NCBI RefSeq assembly: GCF_000014145.1
Contig: NC_008255.1
Location: forward strand, 2,186,001 to 2,250,000
Reading direction: 5' to 3'
DNA from: Cytophaga hutchinsonii ATCC 33406
GTDB lineage: Bacteria; Bacteroidota; Bacteroidia; Cytophagales; Cytophagaceae
Length of the DNA stretch: 64,000 bases
The notes beneath the pieces are model-generated. The model saw only the letters and a list, made by a program, of their open reading frames with translations. It was not told the DNA's origin and ran no database searches. Positions within the stretch are counted from its first letter, which is position 1; each line of letters starts with the position of its first letter. This document shows, piece by piece, positions 44,301-53,628 of the stretch. The position numbers and the translations under genes were made by a program.

Positions 44301-47300
44301 CTGTAACTCCAGGCACGTATTCTGTGTGTGCGAACAATGCAACCGTTCAGCTTAATGGTGCTGTTACTATTGCTACAGGCGGAACCTGGGTTGGAGGTGC
44401 AGGTACTTTTTCTCCCGGAAGAAATGTCTTAAACCCAACCTATACACCAACTGCTGCTGAAACAGCTGCAGGCTCGTTAAGTCTTACGTTACAATCTACC
44501 GGTAATGGAAATTGTAATGCTGTTACAGGAAGTGCAGCAATAACATTCACTCCTGCTCCAACAATTACGCCAACTACGCCTGCCAATGTTTGTGCGGATG
44601 TTCCTGCAGCAACTATTACGACAACAAAAACAGTAGCTACAGGTGTACTATGGTCTGGCGGAGCCGGTACAATTGCAGTACCAACAAATTTATCTACTAC
44701 CTATACACCTACTACAACTGAAATCAATGCCGGTTCTGTAACATTAACGGTTACAACAACAGGAAATGGATTATGTTCGCCGGTATCAGCTAATGTGCTT
44801 GTTAAAATAGCTCCTGCTCCAACGGTAAATGCCGGACCAAACCAGGTTGTCTGCGGAACAGTTTCCACCGTATCAAATCTTTCCGGAACTGTTACCGGTG
44901 CTACCGGCGGAACATGGACAAAAGTATCCGGTACAGGTACTTTTGGAAATGCAAACAATACATCTACCACATACACACCTTCAAATCAGGATGTGCTTAA
45001 TGGTTCAGTAACATTAAAACTAACAACTACTGGAAATGGTTTATGCCAGGCGGTATCAAACACCATGACAATTACCTATACGCCTGTACCATCAATCAAC
45101 GCAGGTGTTGATCAAATTGTCTGTTCAACTGAATTGCCGGTAAAACTTTCTGCTTCAGGTTCTCCTGCCAATTGGAATCCAAGTGCAGGTACATATGCAA
45201 ATGCTGCTTCTTTAATTACAACCTATTCACCATCTGCAGGTGAAATTGCAGCCGGAACAGTAACCTTATCCATCAGCACAATAGCCAGCGGAGCATGCCC
45301 TGTTAAAACATCTCAACTTACCATAACAATTCCTCCGGGACCTGTTGTAAATACAGGTCCTGCATCACAAACCATGTGCGGAAGTTTGTCAGGTTATCAA
45401 TTAAATGGCTCCGTTACAAATGCAACAGGAGGTTTCTGGTCAACAAGCGGAACAGGAGCATTTACACCAAATGCAAACGCACTGAACGCTATCTATACGC
45501 CTTCTGCACTTGACAGAACAAATGGTTCTGTAGTATTGACACTTACTTCAACAGGTAATGGTTCATGCCAGCAAGTCTCCAAAACAGTTACATTAACAAT
45601 TACGCCTGCAATAATTGTAAGTGCAGGACCGAATCAAACACTTTGTGCGGATGTTAGCGGAATCACCTTAAATGGTTCTTTAACAACAGCTACAGGCGGT
45701 ATCTGGTCTATCACTTCAGGAAGCGGATCAATTGCATCTCCGACAAGTTTGATCACGACATATAATCCAAGTGCTGCAGACATAGCTGCGGGAACAGTTT
45801 CGTTTTTATTAACATCTACCGGAAATGGCGGCTGCCCGGCTGTTACAAGCACTGTTACACATACATTAACTCCTGCTCCTACCTTAACCCAGGGTCCGGA
45901 TCAATCTATTTGCGGTGACAGTGCCTATGTACAATTAAATGCAACCTTTACCGTTGCCACGGGTATTAAATGGACAAGCAATGGAACGGGAACATTTTCA
46001 CCAAATAACGTAACCGCTAATGCGCGTTATACTCCATCTGCTGCAGACGTTTCAAACGGAACCGTAACTTTAACGGCAACAACAACGGGCAACGGCACAT
46101 GTAATCCTGTTGTAAAAAATCTTACCATAACAATTACACCTGTTGTGTTATTGACAATTCCTTCCACCCAATCTGTTTGTCAAAACAACGCTACGGTTAC
46201 ATTAACAGCATCTACTAGTGCAACCGCTGTAAGCTGGACAACATCAGGCACAGGTACTTTTGCCAGCCCGACATCACCATCAACTACCTACGCACCTTCT
46301 GCTGCAGATATTGCAGCAGGTGTTGTAACATTAACAAATAAAACAACAGGTATTACCAACTGTAAAACACAAACAGGTATTGTACAGGTAATTATTGCAC
46401 CTTCTCCAGTTGTTGATGCGGGCATGCCTCAAACTGTTTGCTCTACAACGCCAAGCATTTCATTAAATGGCAGCGTTCTGCATGCAGGCGGCGGTACCTG
46501 GACATCTAACGGGACAGGTACATTTGCAAATGCAAACGCACCTGTTACTACATATGCGCCATCAAAAGCAGATACTACAGCAGGTTCTGTAATATTCACA
46601 TTAACGTCTACAGGCAACGGCACATGTACGCCAGTATCTAAAAATGTTACCGTTACCTTCAAAAAAGTTGCTATCGTAAATGCGGGCCCGAATCAGACAA
46701 TCTGCGGCGACAGTGCTTATGTACAGCTTGCAGGCAGTATTGTTAATGCCGGCGGCGGTGTATGGACAAAATCCGGTACAGGTACGTTCATGCCAAGTAC
46801 AATAGATTTAAATGCAGTCTATTCCCCAACTCCTGCAGATAAAGCAAGCGGCTCTGTAACTATTACCTTAACGTCTACATCAAATGGAGAATGCCCGGCT
46901 GTTTCAAAAAGCATGGTAATTACAATAACTCCCGCACCTGTTATCACTGTAAGTGCAGATAAAACAGTTTGTGCAAATAATGCAGTTACTAACGTAAGCG
47001 GTACATTTACCGTATCGTCAACAATTAAATGGACAACATCCGGTAGCGGTACATTTACTCCCGACAATACATCTTCTTCTGTTACCTATACCCCTTCTGC
47101 TATTGACAAAGCGGCAGGATCAGTTGTGCTTGCCATGTCAACTACAGCAAATGGAACCTGTAAACCGGCACAAGGATATTTAACCTTAACCATTACGCCT
47201 ACACCCGTGTTAAATGCTGGTTTTGATAAAACAATTTGCGGTGATAGTACAGAGATTAAATTAGATCAGGCGACTGTAACAAGCGCTACAGGTGTTCAAT

Positions 47301-50300
47301 GGTCTACAAATGGTTCAGGTGTATTCGGACCAAATAATACCGTAACACAACCAATATACTATCCTACCGCTGCAGATAAGCTGGCCGGCAAAGTCAAACT
47401 TGCTGCTGTAACAACCGGAAACGGTTCATGTCTGCCTGTTCGTGATACAATAGAAATAACAATAACACCTATACCAACGGTAAATGCAGGTTCAGATATT
47501 TCAATCTGTGCCGATACAAATAATGTAAAATTAGCCGGATCTTCTACAATAGCAGGTGGTGTGAAATGGACATCTACCGGAACCGGTACGTTTACACCAA
47601 GTGCATTTGTAGCAAATGCCAGTTATATTCCATCAAATGACCAAACAGTTACATTAACGTTAACAACTACAAATAACGGAACGTGTAAGCCGGTAAGCGA
47701 TGACCTTTTGGTTTTAGTTGCACCAAAACCTGTTGTAGATGCCGGCACGGACAAAACAGTTTGTGCAAATGTAACTCAGGTACTTTTAACCGGAACTGTA
47801 ACAAATGCAACCGGAGGTCTTTGGACAACAAACGGCAGTGGTTCATTTTTACCAAGCAGTTCAACCCTAACGCCAAACTACGTTCCTTCAGCTTCTGATT
47901 TATCTCTTGGAACAGTAACATTAACATTAGCTTCAACCGGAAACGGATTATGTAAAACAGTTAGCGACAATGTAACAGTAACATTTAATCCTGTGGCAAC
48001 TGTTTCGGCAGGAAATGATTTACAAGCCTGTATTTCTTCAACAACTGTAAATGTGAATGGTTCGTCAACAAATGTTTCATCTGTTAACTGGCAAATTGTA
48101 TCGGGTAATGGATCATTATCTACCACATCAAGCCTTGCTACAACATATAATGTATCGCCTGCAGATATTACAGCGGGCAGCGTTACACTTAGAATTACAG
48201 GCACAGCATTAAGCAGCTGTTCAAATGTTTCGGATGATGTTGTAATAACGTTTGTGACTTCTCCTCCTATTAATGCAGGCCCTGACAAAACAGTCTGCAG
48301 TACCGATTTCCCAATCGCATTAGAAGGTTCCGGATCATCTGCACAATGGTCTGGCGGTACGGGAACATTCAGCCCGAATAACCAGACATTAAATGCACTA
48401 TATACACCAAGTGCGGCAGAAGTTGCAGCACATACGGTAACATTAACGTTACAGGCAATAACAAGCGGTTCTTGCCCTGCTCCATCGGACCAGGTAACAT
48501 TTACAATATTAGATGGACCGCAGGTAGATGTAGATGCAGGAACCGTATCAAAAATCTGTGCCAATACACCTTCTGTAAATTTATCGGGCAGTACAACAGG
48601 TGTTAATTCTACAGGTGTTACCTGGACCACATCCGGCTCAGGAACCTTTGCAAATGTTAATACACTCAATCCTGTTTATACGCCATCCTTATCAGATAAA
48701 AATGGCGGAGAAGTTGTCATTACAATTTCATCAACGGGTAACAATGCTGCATGTAAACCTGCAACAGATACCATGCATTTAATTATTACACCGGCTCCTC
48801 AAATAAGTACAGGAGGAAATCAAACAATATGTGGAGATGCTGCTACAGTTGATATCAGTTCATCGTTCTCAAATGCAACCGGTGTCGTATGGTCAAATGT
48901 TTCAGCCAATGGATCCTATGCAAGTTCAACTTCTGCCAACACGAAATATCTTGTGGCAACTCCTGCTGATACTACTGCAGGTTCAATAACCATACAGGTT
49001 ACAACAACAGGTCAGCTTCCAAGTTGTCCGGCTGCTACCGACCAGATGACCATAACCTTTACAAAAAAACCTGCTGTTTCAGCCGGTTCTCCAATCACTG
49101 TATGTACAGATACCACTTCAATTCCGTTAAATGGCAGTGTGTCTATTGCCACAGGAGGTGTATGGTCATCAGCATCCGGCGGCAGTTTTATTCCGAATGC
49201 ACATCAATTAAATGCTAAATACATACCTTCTGCTGCAGACAAAGCGAGCGGAACTGTAAATTTAGTATTAACCTCTACAGGCAATGGAAGTTGTAATGCC
49301 TATTCCGGAAATGTTGCGATAACCTTAAATCCGCAGCCAACCATTTCCGGTTCTGTTCCAAACGATTCTATCTGTACGGGCAATACGGTTTCAGCTACAG
49401 CCAATGTTACTAACACAAGTTCATTGATCTGGAAAACTACCGGAACAGGTACATTCAGTACAACAACAGGTACAAGTACAATATATACACCATCTACAAG
49501 TGATGAGTTAAATGGCGGTGTTATTATATATGCATCAACAGTTGGTTCGAATCCTTGTAAAGAAATTGAAAAGTATTTTTCTATTACCATATTGAAATCT
49601 CCGGGAGCATTGGTGAATGCCGGATTTGATCAGATTGCATGTGCGGATGCCGGTTTTTTCCCATTAAACGGTATCATTGACGGATTGAGCGGTACAGGTA
49701 TCTGGACGAGCTCTACCGGAAAAGGTGATTTTTACCCGGATGCAACAGATCTAAATCCGATCTTCGTTCCGGCACAGGAAGATATTGATGCGGGAGGATT
49801 AACCATTACACTTTCGACAACAAACAACAGCATCTGCCCCCCATATTCAGATGATATGATATTGACAATCAATCCGGCACCTGAGGTATCCGCAAGTGCT
49901 TCTGCAGGTGGCTTCCCACCACTGTGTGCCGACACTGCTTACATACAATTAAACCCTACGATCACAAATTCCACCGGCGGTGAATGGTCAACAACAGGAA
50001 CAGGTATTTTCTCTCCAAGCATTACAGCATTAAATGCTGTATATGTCCCTTCCGCTGAAGACAGACAAAAAGGCTTAATTGGACTTACCTTAACAACAAC
50101 AGGCAATGGTACATGTAATGCGTACTTTGATTTTATGACAATCCACCTAACTCCGAAACCAACCATTAATGCTGGCCCGGATAAAATTGTCTGTGCAGAT
50201 CAGGTGCTTGATTTAAATGCTACTACCACAGTCGCTTCAGGGGTTGACTGGACATCATCAGGTACAGGTTTTTTCACTTCCGCTGCAAACTCATTAAATA

Positions 50301-52420
50301 CGCAGTATATCATGTCAGACATAGATACGACCAACAGAATATTTAATGTGTTTGCAAAAACGGTTAATCAGGGGTTATGTAAACCTGTTTATGATACGGT
50401 TAGAATAACCGTACAACCTGTACCGGTAGTACTTGCTTCAGCAGACCAGATAATTTGTGCGGATGCAACCAGCATTCAGGTACGCGCTGGTATCAGGAAC
50501 GCTACCGGTGTTGTATGGACAACGGATGGATTTGGCTCGTTTACACCAAATGCTTCCGGAAATCCGGTAACGTATAATCTGGCTCAGGCAGATGCAGCAA
50601 AAGGTACAATTGAATTGTATGCAACATCAGGCAATTCAGGAATCTGCAGTTCAGGAACAGATACAATTAAAGTAACCATATCGCCCACTCCAACCATTTC
50701 TGCGGGTGCACCTATTATATGTAAAACAGCACTTGGCGCTAAATTAAATGGTGTTGTAAACAGCGGAACAACAACCGGAACAACAACCTGGTCAAGCAGC
50801 GGCTCGGGTATATTTGCGGTAAATCAGTCTGTGCTGGATGCTTCGTATTATCCAACGGCAGCTGATATTGCAGCCGGCCAAGTTACACTTACACTTACTG
50901 CCTCAAATTACGGTACTTGTAACGCTGTAGCCAGTAATGCAATATTATATATAGAACCAATGCCTGTTGCAGATGCAGGCCAGGATCAATACTCTTGTGT
51001 CGGTGGTTCGGTTACGGTTTCAGCAAACAATACGCAAACAGGTGTCACGTATTCATGGACAGATAATGCGAGTGTGATTGTACAACCTGCCAATGCAAAA
51101 TCACATACCTTTGTTGTTTCAGCTACAACACAACGTATCTTGTTAGCAGAAGATGCAAAAGGCTGTGTAGCCAGTGATACGGTAAATATTACAACCTTTG
51201 AGCTGCCTCAATTTACACTGCCGGCAATAGCTTGTTACAGTGAAAATTTAATGGTACAGTCCAACCCTTCTCCACAACCAACTGTACCTGGCATTTATCA
51301 ATGGTTTGACGGCGGTACCATAATGACCGGCGAAAACAAATCGTTCTTAATTGTTCCGGACACAGGTACATATAAAATCGAATTCTCATTTGCTAATTGT
51401 GCGGCAGATGATCAGGTAGTTGTTAAGCCGGCACCAACTATTACAGCAGCAGATATTATAGCGTGTGGAAACGGAACATTAACGGCCAGTACTACTACTC
51501 CGGGTGCTACAATTGCCTGGAGCTTAAATGGAACAGCTGTAGGTTCCGGATCTCCGATAACAATTACATCTTCTGCTAACGATACCATAAAATATGATAT
51601 TCGCGTAACCAACCCGGCTACTACTTGTTTCAATACAGATAGTGTATATGTAATTGGCTTACCTATTCCGCAAATGGTTGAACTGGATTCTACTTCGTGT
51701 ATTGGTTTGACTGTTGAGTTAACGGCTATACCAACCAATATTCCTAATCTGGATCAATTCCTGGATATTAAATACGACTGGAGAAAAAATAGTGGCGCTA
51801 TATTCTCTCAGTCTCCAACAGTAATCGTTAATTCAGCGGGTACATTTAAAGGAGCGATGACTATAGGACAATGTAAAGATACTTCTACCAACAATATTTC
51901 ATTCTCCGAATATCCTACGTCTACCTTGCCGGATAGCTATACGTATTGTCCGGAGACGGATAAAAAAGTTGTGCTGAATCCAGGTACACTACCTAATACA
52001 ACCTATACCTGGAACAATGGATTTATCGGTAATATGAATACGGTTTCTCCTAAAGATGATTCAACATATGTTGTTACCGTCACCAATCAATTTTTCTGTT
52101 CGATCACAGATCAGACAATTGTGTATACCATCTGTGCTCCTGTTATAGATGTACCTACTGCATTTACACCTGACATTACAGGCAGTGGTGATCAGACATT
52201 CAGAGGTTTTGGTAAATATGAGACGAATTATAAAATGATGGTATTTAACCGTTGGGGTGAAGTAATCTTTATTTCAAATGATAAGTTAGTTGGCTGGGAC
52301 GGTACGTATCTTGGAGCACCAGCACAATCGGGTGTATATCCTTGGATCGTTACATATGAAGGCCGTGCCCAATATAAAGGTCCGTACAAAAAAACAGGCC
52401 AGGTAACCTTGATCAGATAG
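41396..52420 (+). CDS. Giant secreted adhesin with Ig-like repeats and gliding-motility C-terminal domain
   Basis: 3,674 residues from the ATG at 41396; a TTG eight codons earlier (41372) is less likely. A signal peptide (ILCLFILSFIFIVYVNTEIQAQ) is followed by a beta-helix-like region rich in Asn and Thr repeats (about 30-440). Then come about 31 tandem modules of about 88 residues (443-3188), each with a Gly-Trp-Ser-Gly-like motif, a YTPSAAD/E-type strand and two conserved cysteines. After further divergent modules, the C-terminus (about residues 3580-3674, from VPTAFTP to QVTLIR) is the CHU_C/TIGR04131-type sorting domain used by type IX secretion. It is probably a surface adhesin for gliding or substrate binding. 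The divergent SprF-like gene is its likely partner. Confidence 0.9.
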   Translation: MKKILCLFILSFIFIVYVNTEIQAQCPAVPTCTKTAVAGTSYTLTASDVLCISSNYNSGNITINGGTVIVQSGGTLGISPSITTGTINIATGGTLTSDISASSSATLNNCGKISGTRSINPNIALNNYGNNDGALLSLKQDNGFTLNNYGKNLSVSIDGNPNGNFTINNAVGATITSLATTHPTSGLKAGSVITNLGAINLTSDILWEGTINNGNASGSQQGTITTATGVQVEFRGPWTINNNPSSTIQIDKIYLNNLSSPGQGALLSDQSVLSVNTIVGNNIVNPIKGIGGCSYFKSYNVFSSTSNQNLFLQVPPGSISYCGPVPVNSAAQTFGIVSVVSNGATPALYRVTVNSSNNSGSINGTLISIRFVTGNQSNGYWKAKLISTTSGTATYDLLSPDGGTYTFDNAATAGTGTFYWTASTFGNAYYAGYDCNNPALTTKIVTAGPSQSACANNPTVTLAGNFSVAPGIVWSGGAGTFVPNNTTKNATYTPTAAEIAAGSVTLTITTTGTTPCNQQSDKVTISYTTAPTVNAGPPVAGCVNNASITLSGTAANQTGVTWSGGTGTFSPASSLNTTYTPSAAEKTGNPKTITLTLTANKTGCNAVTSNVDVTINPSPVVNAGRDTVICKNDSFNLQGIVLNATGGTWSGGTGTFTPNANSLTANYKPSASELTGTSVTLTLTSTGNGACLAVADQMIIKFTPAPTIKITGPSDVCENNPVITLSSAITDATGQSWLGSGGSFTPNTTTSPIVYTPSAAEISFGFTGIIAKTTGGKCPPVTDTIIVTFGPAPKVDAGPPVSICENNPTGSLTGSVTGVSTVTWTSPTGGLFTSPTNPVTNYIATSTDITNGSVILTVTATKPTCNPVTDQVVVTITPKPTVSAGPARTVCANNATATFNGSFTGATGVVWTTSGDGTFGSATSATTTYTAGPNDITAGTVTLSLTTTGNGNCLAVVSTSTLSITPRPTVTPGTYSVCANNATVQLNGAVTIATGGTWVGGAGTFSPGRNVLNPTYTPTAAETAAGSLSLTLQSTGNGNCNAVTGSAAITFTPAPTITPTTPANVCADVPAATITTTKTVATGVLWSGGAGTIAVPTNLSTTYTPTTTEINAGSVTLTVTTTGNGLCSPVSANVLVKIAPAPTVNAGPNQVVCGTVSTVSNLSGTVTGATGGTWTKVSGTGTFGNANNTSTTYTPSNQDVLNGSVTLKLTTTGNGLCQAVSNTMTITYTPVPSINAGVDQIVCSTELPVKLSASGSPANWNPSAGTYANAASLITTYSPSAGEIAAGTVTLSISTIASGACPVKTSQLTITIPPGPVVNTGPASQTMCGSLSGYQLNGSVTNATGGFWSTSGTGAFTPNANALNAIYTPSALDRTNGSVVLTLTSTGNGSCQQVSKTVTLTITPAIIVSAGPNQTLCADVSGITLNGSLTTATGGIWSITSGSGSIASPTSLITTYNPSAADIAAGTVSFLLTSTGNGGCPAVTSTVTHTLTPAPTLTQGPDQSICGDSAYVQLNATFTVATGIKWTSNGTGTFSPNNVTANARYTPSAADVSNGTVTLTATTTGNGTCNPVVKNLTITITPVVLLTIPSTQSVCQNNATVTLTASTSATAVSWTTSGTGTFASPTSPSTTYAPSAADIAAGVVTLTNKTTGITNCKTQTGIVQVIIAPSPVVDAGMPQTVCSTTPSISLNGSVLHAGGGTWTSNGTGTFANANAPVTTYAPSKADTTAGSVIFTLTSTGNGTCTPVSKNVTVTFKKVAIVNAGPNQTICGDSAYVQLAGSIVNAGGGVWTKSGTGTFMPSTIDLNAVYSPTPADKASGSVTITLTSTSNGECPAVSKSMVITITPAPVITVSADKTVCANNAVTNVSGTFTVSSTIKWTTSGSGTFTPDNTSSSVTYTPSAIDKAAGSVVLAMSTTANGTCKPAQGYLTLTITPTPVLNAGFDKTICGDSTEIKLDQATVTSATGVQWSTNGSGVFGPNNTVTQPIYYPTAADKLAGKVKLAAVTTGNGSCLPVRDTIEITITPIPTVNAGSDISICADTNNVKLAGSSTIAGGVKWTSTGTGTFTPSAFVANASYIPSNDQTVTLTLTTTNNGTCKPVSDDLLVLVAPKPVVDAGTDKTVCANVTQVLLTGTVTNATGGLWTTNGSGSFLPSSSTLTPNYVPSASDLSLGTVTLTLASTGNGLCKTVSDNVTVTFNPVATVSAGNDLQACISSTTVNVNGSSTNVSSVNWQIVSGNGSLSTTSSLATTYNVSPADITAGSVTLRITGTALSSCSNVSDDVVITFVTSPPINAGPDKTVCSTDFPIALEGSGSSAQWSGGTGTFSPNNQTLNALYTPSAAEVAAHTVTLTLQAITSGSCPAPSDQVTFTILDGPQVDVDAGTVSKICANTPSVNLSGSTTGVNSTGVTWTTSGSGTFANVNTLNPVYTPSLSDKNGGEVVITISSTGNNAACKPATDTMHLIITPAPQISTGGNQTICGDAATVDISSSFSNATGVVWSNVSANGSYASSTSANTKYLVATPADTTAGSITIQVTTTGQLPSCPAATDQMTITFTKKPAVSAGSPITVCTDTTSIPLNGSVSIATGGVWSSASGGSFIPNAHQLNAKYIPSAADKASGTVNLVLTSTGNGSCNAYSGNVAITLNPQPTISGSVPNDSICTGNTVSATANVTNTSSLIWKTTGTGTFSTTTGTSTIYTPSTSDELNGGVIIYASTVGSNPCKEIEKYFSITILKSPGALVNAGFDQIACADAGFFPLNGIIDGLSGTGIWTSSTGKGDFYPDATDLNPIFVPAQEDIDAGGLTITLSTTNNSICPPYSDDMILTINPAPEVSASASAGGFPPLCADTAYIQLNPTITNSTGGEWSTTGTGIFSPSITALNAVYVPSAEDRQKGLIGLTLTTTGNGTCNAYFDFMTIHLTPKPTINAGPDKIVCADQVLDLNATTTVASGVDWTSSGTGFFTSAANSLNTQYIMSDIDTTNRIFNVFAKTVNQGLCKPVYDTVRITVQPVPVVLASADQIICADATSIQVRAGIRNATGVVWTTDGFGSFTPNASGNPVTYNLAQADAAKGTIELYATSGNSGICSSGTDTIKVTISPTPTISAGAPIICKTALGAKLNGVVNSGTTTGTTTWSSSGSGIFAVNQSVLDASYYPTAADIAAGQVTLTLTASNYGTCNAVASNAILYIEPMPVADAGQDQYSCVGGSVTVSANNTQTGVTYSWTDNASVIVQPANAKSHTFVVSATTQRILLAEDAKGCVASDTVNITTFELPQFTLPAIACYSENLMVQSNPSPQPTVPGIYQWFDGGTIMTGENKSFLIVPDTGTYKIEFSFANCAADDQVVVKPAPTITAADIIACGNGTLTASTTTPGATIAWSLNGTAVGSGSPITITSSANDTIKYDIRVTNPATTCFNTDSVYVIGLPIPQMVELDSTSCIGLTVELTAIPTNIPNLDQFLDIKYDWRKNSGAIFSQSPTVIVNSAGTFKGAMTIGQCKDTSTNNISFSEYPTSTLPDSYTYCPETDKKVVLNPGTLPNTTYTWNNGFIGNMNTVSPKDDSTYVVTVTNQFFCSITDQTIVYTICAPVIDVPTAFTPDITGSGDQTFRGFGKYETNYKMMVFNRWGEVIFISNDKLVGWDGTYLGAPAQSGVYPWIVTYEGRAQYKGPYKKTGQVTLIR
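42722..50959 (+). repeat. About 31 tandem protein-coding repeats in the adhesin gene
   Basis: Units of about 266 bases (88 codons) run back to back. Each starts with a pattern like APTVNAGPNQTVC, contains WSGGTGTF and YTPSAADIAAG, and ends near TTGNGxC. Identity between units is moderate, highest in the WSGG..TF and YTPSA blocks. The count is by eye and may be off by one or two. Confidence 0.85.
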
Positions 52421-52424
52421 TGAA

Positions 52425-52485
52425 ATTTCATTCACATAAAAAAAAGGGACTCAAATTGAGTCCCTTTTTTTTATGTGAATGAAAT
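52425..52485. terminator. 61-base perfect palindrome ending the adhesin gene
   Basis: Two perfect 30-base arms around a single base, containing gggactca and eight A/T runs on each side. It works as a terminator in either direction. Confidence 0.85.
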
Positions 52486-52574
52486 AAGTGAGAGTTTAGA
52501 CTAATTATAATAAAAACAAATAATTTTATACATTCATTGCCATGAGATAATATCCTTTATTAAAACTGGGATTC

Positions 52575-52772
52575 TTATTGATGATAAAACAGTTGATTAT
52601 TTTCATTTTTCGCTTTATTAAATTTTTTTATTTCAAAACGATCAATTATGAAATGTTGGGATATAGAATTTGGATAGTTTTGGTCAATAATACCATGATA
52701 TCCTTTACCATTTGCTAATTTGAAAGTATATATTCTTTCATTACCTATTTCAAATAATTCATTTTGATTCAT
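52575..52772 (-). CDS. Small hypothetical protein, 65 aa
   Basis: Charged and soluble, with FEIGNERIYTFKLANGKGY near the start. No family is recognised. The AT-rich surroundings and short length make a chance frame possible. Confidence 0.4.
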   Translation of the reverse strand: MNQNELFEIGNERIYTFKLANGKGYHGIIDQNYPNSISQHFIIDRFEIKKFNKAKNENNQLFYHQ

Positions 52773-52952
52773 AATACTTTAAATTAAAATTTAATATAAT
52801 CCAAGTAACGATATAACTATCAATAAAAAAAAATGAGTTTTTAACGTTTTTTGAATAGAAGATTATGCTGAATACAAATAGAAAAATGATAGCAGAATAT
52901 TATGCCAAGTAGTATATAATTTAACTGTTTCTGATCTATCTGATTTATCTTC

Positions 52953-53099
52953 TTAATAAATTAAAATCCAGGGAATTCCTTTTGAAGTATAGTTAGATTG
53001 ACCTGAATTATGATCGTTAATTCTTCTCTCATAATTATTGGTCTGACCAACATAATACTTTTTAAGAGAAACACTATATAGAATATATACTGTAAACAT
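52953..53099 (-). pseudogene. Truncated GIY-YIG endonuclease-domain gene
   Basis: 48 codons: MFTVYILYSVSLKKYYVGQT, then NNYERRINDHNSGQSNYTSK and GIPWILIY before a stop. The VYIL...YYVGQTN pair is the GIY-YIG motif, followed by the conserved ERR.N.HN block. A full protein of this family has about 80-95 residues and continues with a glutamate-containing helix; here it stops short. It lies just downstream of a tRNA-Pro gene and its terminator. An unrelated 66-codon frame in another phase overlaps it and is rejected. Confidence 0.65.
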
Positions 53100-53116
53100 A
53101 AGATAAAAATAAAAGC

Positions 53117-53144
53117 AAAAAGACTCAAGTTTCCTTGAGCCTTT
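53117..53144 (-). terminator. Terminator after tRNA-Pro copy 1
   Basis: Minus-strand ggctcaag-gaaa-cttgagtc followed by five T. Confidence 0.7.
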
Positions 53145-53149
53145 AAATG

Positions 53150-53224
53150 TCGGGGTGGCAAGATTCGAACTTGCGACCTCCTGGTCCCAAACCAGGCGCG
53201 ATGACCGGACTACGCTACACCCCG
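53150..53224 (-). tRNA. tRNA-Pro (UGG), copy 1
   Basis: 75 bases. Acceptor stem CGGGGTG / CACCCCG, D arm, anticodon loop TTTGGGA with UGG, T loop TTCGAAT and discriminator A. The cloverleaf is complete; CCA is not encoded. Identical to the copy at 53458-53532. Confidence 0.95.
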
Positions 53225-53262
53225 AACTACAAAAACAACAACACTAAACGAACAAGACATTA

Positions 53263-53290
53263 AAAAAAGGAGCGAATCTATCGTTCCTTT
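53263..53290 (-). terminator. Terminator after tRNA-Arg
   Basis: Minus-strand aaaggaacga-tagat-tcgctccttttttt: ten-base stem with one wobble, then T run. Confidence 0.7.
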
Positions 53291-53298
53291 ACAATCTG

Positions 53299-53372
53299 TG
53301 ATCCCGAAGCGATTCGAACGCTTGACCTACTGCTTAGAAGGCAGTTGCTCTATCCAGCTGAGCTACGGGATC
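53299..53372 (-). tRNA. tRNA-Arg (UCU)
   Basis: 74 bases. Acceptor GATCCCG / CGGGATC, D arm TAGCTCAGCTGG, anticodon loop CTTCTAA with UCU, T loop TTCGAAT and discriminator A. CCA is not encoded. Confidence 0.95.
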
Positions 53373-53414
53373 AATACTAGTATTCAAACCTTACAACAAG
53401 GCCCTCAATTAAAT

Positions 53415-53442
53415 GAAAAAAGTTTCAAGTAAACCTGAAACT
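53415..53442 (-). terminator. Terminator after tRNA-Pro copy 2
   Basis: Minus-strand agtttca-ggtttact-tgaaact followed by a T run. Confidence 0.65.
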
Positions 53443-53457
53443 TTGGTAAAAGAAATG

Positions 53458-53532
53458 TCGGGGTGGCAAGATTCGAACTTGCGACCTCCTGGTCCCAAAC
53501 CAGGCGCGATGACCGGACTACGCTACACCCCG
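53458..53532 (-). tRNA. tRNA-Pro (UGG), copy 2
   Basis: Identical in all 75 bases to the tRNA-Pro at 53150-53224, with the same four bases (aatg) directly beyond its 3' end. Probably a tandem duplication with tRNA-Arg now between the copies. Confidence 0.95.
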
Positions 53533-53628
53533 AACTAAGGATTACTCCTTTAACTTTTAAAGAACTTCAAGCTTTCGCTTTTTACTTTTGAGGAGATGCC
53601 GCTGTAAGGCTGAAATCTCTTCTAACTG

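Noticed and set aside
41839-52000. Many antisense open frames within the adhesin gene
   Set aside because: They recur at module spacing and reflect repeated codon patterns on the opposite strand.
52961-53161. 66-codon minus-strand frame next to tRNA-Pro
   Set aside because: Starts within the tRNA gene and lies in another phase than the GIY-YIG fragment, which has real family motifs.
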